From positions 1-5,677 of the forward strand of contig JAUWME010000176.1 in the NCBI GenBank assembly GCA_030613285.1: a DNA stretch of 5,677 nucleotides, read 5' to 3'. The DNA comes from Candidatus Zymogenus sp. GTDB lineage: Bacteria; Desulfobacterota; Zymogenia; Zymogenales; Zymogenaceae. Both the position numbers and the translations under genes were made by a program. This document shows, in pieces, positions 4,701 to 5,677 of this stretch (the first letter of the stretch is position 1; the number at the start of each line of letters is the position of its first letter). The notes beneath the pieces are model-generated. The model did not search any database, had not been told where the DNA came from, and saw only the letters and a program-made list of their open reading frames with translations.

Positions 4701-5677
4701 GAATCGCTACCCCCGTCTATTTTTATATAACCAAACTTCTTTGGTTTAGTGTATCTATCTATAATTGGTGTTGCTGAGTTCATAAGGAGGATTGAGAACG
4801 CAACCCCTTCTGGGTATCCGCCAAAGAGTCGTATCACCACGGTGATTAGACCGCACCCTATTCCAAATATAATCATTCCTTTTCTATAAACGGGAGATGT
4901 TACCATATCCGTTGCCATAAAAAACGCCCCAAGGATAAGCCCACCGGCAAGGAGATGAAAGAGCGGGTTTGCGTATTTTGTGGGGTCAATGAGCCAGAAA
5001 ATACCTGTGAGAATAACAACTGTACCGACAAAACTCATGGGAATATGCCAAGTTATGTATTTGCGATAGAGGAGAAAAGCCGCACCCAAAAGGAGTGCAA
5101 TTACCGACATTTCTCCCATACTGCCTCCCATGAAACCTGTGGTAAAATCGAGGTAGTTGTACCTGCTGATGTCGATAACTCCCTTGAGCATTAGCTCTGT
5201 TTTGATCTCACCCAACGGCGTTGCCACGGTAACGAGGTCTGCCCCCATAAAGAGGGGTGCCGGTTTGACCCATGATGTCATCTGGACGGGAAAGGAGATT
5301 AAAAGCACAATCCTTGCAACCAATACGGGGTTGAAGGGGTTGTATCCAAGGCCCCCGTAGATTTGTTTTCCCAGTACGACGGCGATCATGGCCCCCAGAA
5401 CGACCAACCACCAAGGTGATGATGGTGGGAGGTTCATTGCCAGCAGAACAGCTGTTATGAGGACGCTTCCGTCGGTGATTGTGATGGGACGCCCCATGAT
5501 TTTTTGCGCCACTGCTTCAAAAACAAGGCACGACACGATACTTAAGGTATATATTAAGATTGCCGCTTTGCCGAAGAAGAGTATAGATATAATCATTGCC
5601 GGGACAAGGGCTAGCACCACAGAGGACATTACCCTGGGAATTGAAGCCACAGAGTGAATGTGGGGTGATGTGGTTAT
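4697..5677 (-). CDS. rnfD: Rnf complex membrane subunit RnfD (5' end outside window)
   Basis: A polytopic membrane protein homologous to NqrB, of which 326 residues to the stop are visible. The reading frame is open to the right edge and the residues there, TSPHIHSVASIPRVM, match the conserved RnfD N-terminus (S-P-H-x-x-S). The GTG at 5650 is therefore internal and the true start lies beyond the edge, probably only a few codons away. Conserved segments include GYNPFNPVLVARIVL, LFHLLAGGLILGAFFMATD, TSPVYRKG and FGGYPEGVAFSILLMN. The TVATP motif, with its second threonine encoded at 5221-5219, is where relatives have S-x-A-T-P and carry covalent FMN. RnfD contributes to ion translocation and electron transfer through the membrane. 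About nine hydrophobic helices can be read. It overlaps rnfG by 4 bp; rnfC would be expected upstream, outside the window. Confidence 0.96.
   Translation of the reverse strand: MTTSPHIHSVASIPRVMSSVVLALVPAMIISILFFGKAAILIYTLSIVSCLVFEAVAQKIMGRPITITDGSVLITAVLLAMNLPPSSPWWLVVLGAMIAVVLGKQIYGGLGYNPFNPVLVARIVLLISFPVQMTSWVKPAPLFMGADLVTVATPLGEIKTELMLKGVIDISRYNYLDFTTGFMGGSMGEMSVIALLLGAAFLLYRKYITWHIPMSFVGTVVILTGIFWLIDPTKYANPLFHLLAGGLILGAFFMATDMVTSPVYRKGMIIFGIGCGLITVVIRLFGGYPEGVAFSILLMNSATPIIDRYTKPKKFGYIKIDGGSDS

Noticed and set aside
5648..5650. GTG as the start of rnfD
   Set aside because: The frame is open upstream to the window edge and encodes the conserved S-P-H-x-x-S N-terminus of RnfD, so the gene is truncated by the window instead of starting here.
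396..5657. Open frames on the plus strand
   Set aside because: All overlap well-supported minus-strand genes or the repeat array, lack recognisable domains, and read as antisense shadows.
3069..5677. Na+-translocating NADH:quinone reductase (Nqr) genes instead of Rnf
   Set aside because: The D and G subunits have RnfD/RnfG lengths and motifs; NqrB and NqrC are longer and Nqr operons order the genes differently.

Overview
The window is a stretch of anaerobic redox metabolism with every gene on the minus strand, so transcription runs from the right edge to the left edge. It carries two blocks. The right block (about 5677 down to 3069) holds rnfD (5' end cut by the window edge), rnfG and rnfE, three membrane subunits of an Rnf complex, the ion-pumping ferredoxin:NAD+ oxidoreductase. 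The left block (2843 down to 1) holds a NuoE-like protein, a NuoF/HydB-like NADH/FMN flavoprotein with a C-terminal 2[4Fe-4S] ferredoxin domain, and the first 206 residues of a NuoG/HydA/FdhA-like iron-sulfur protein that runs off the left edge.

Within blocks the genes are tightly packed: rnfD/rnfG overlap by 4 bp (ATGA), the NuoE and NuoF genes are 18 bp apart, and the NuoF gene and the NuoG-like gene overlap by 4 bp (ATGA). There are two real gaps. The 225 bp between rnfE and the NuoE gene hold a hairpin at the rnfE stop and a possible promoter. The 420 bp between rnfG and rnfE are unusual for an rnf operon: they hold a degenerate tandem repeat array (TTGCCAGCAACCCC and relatives on the plus strand) interrupted by an 84-bp element that resembles a common dispersed intergenic repeat.

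The organism is a strict or facultative anaerobic bacterium, probably one that handles ferredoxin and NADH in fermentation, syntrophy, acetogenesis or sulfate reduction. No taxonomic marker is present, so a finer assignment is not supported. The likely job of the region is electron exchange between ferredoxin, NAD(H) and a third partner whose identity depends on the part of the NuoG-like protein outside the window (hydrogenase, formate dehydrogenase, or another acceptor such as the Bam-type complexes).

The most notable observation is a pair of lost iron-sulfur sites in the diaphorase module. The NuoF-like protein keeps its N-terminal thioredoxin-like fold signature but lacks the usual [2Fe-2S] cysteines. 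The NuoG-like protein keeps the His-Pro of the His(Cys)3 [4Fe-4S] site but has none of its three cysteines. All other expected cluster motifs are intact. This is too patterned to look like decay and suggests a diaphorase with a re-routed electron path.
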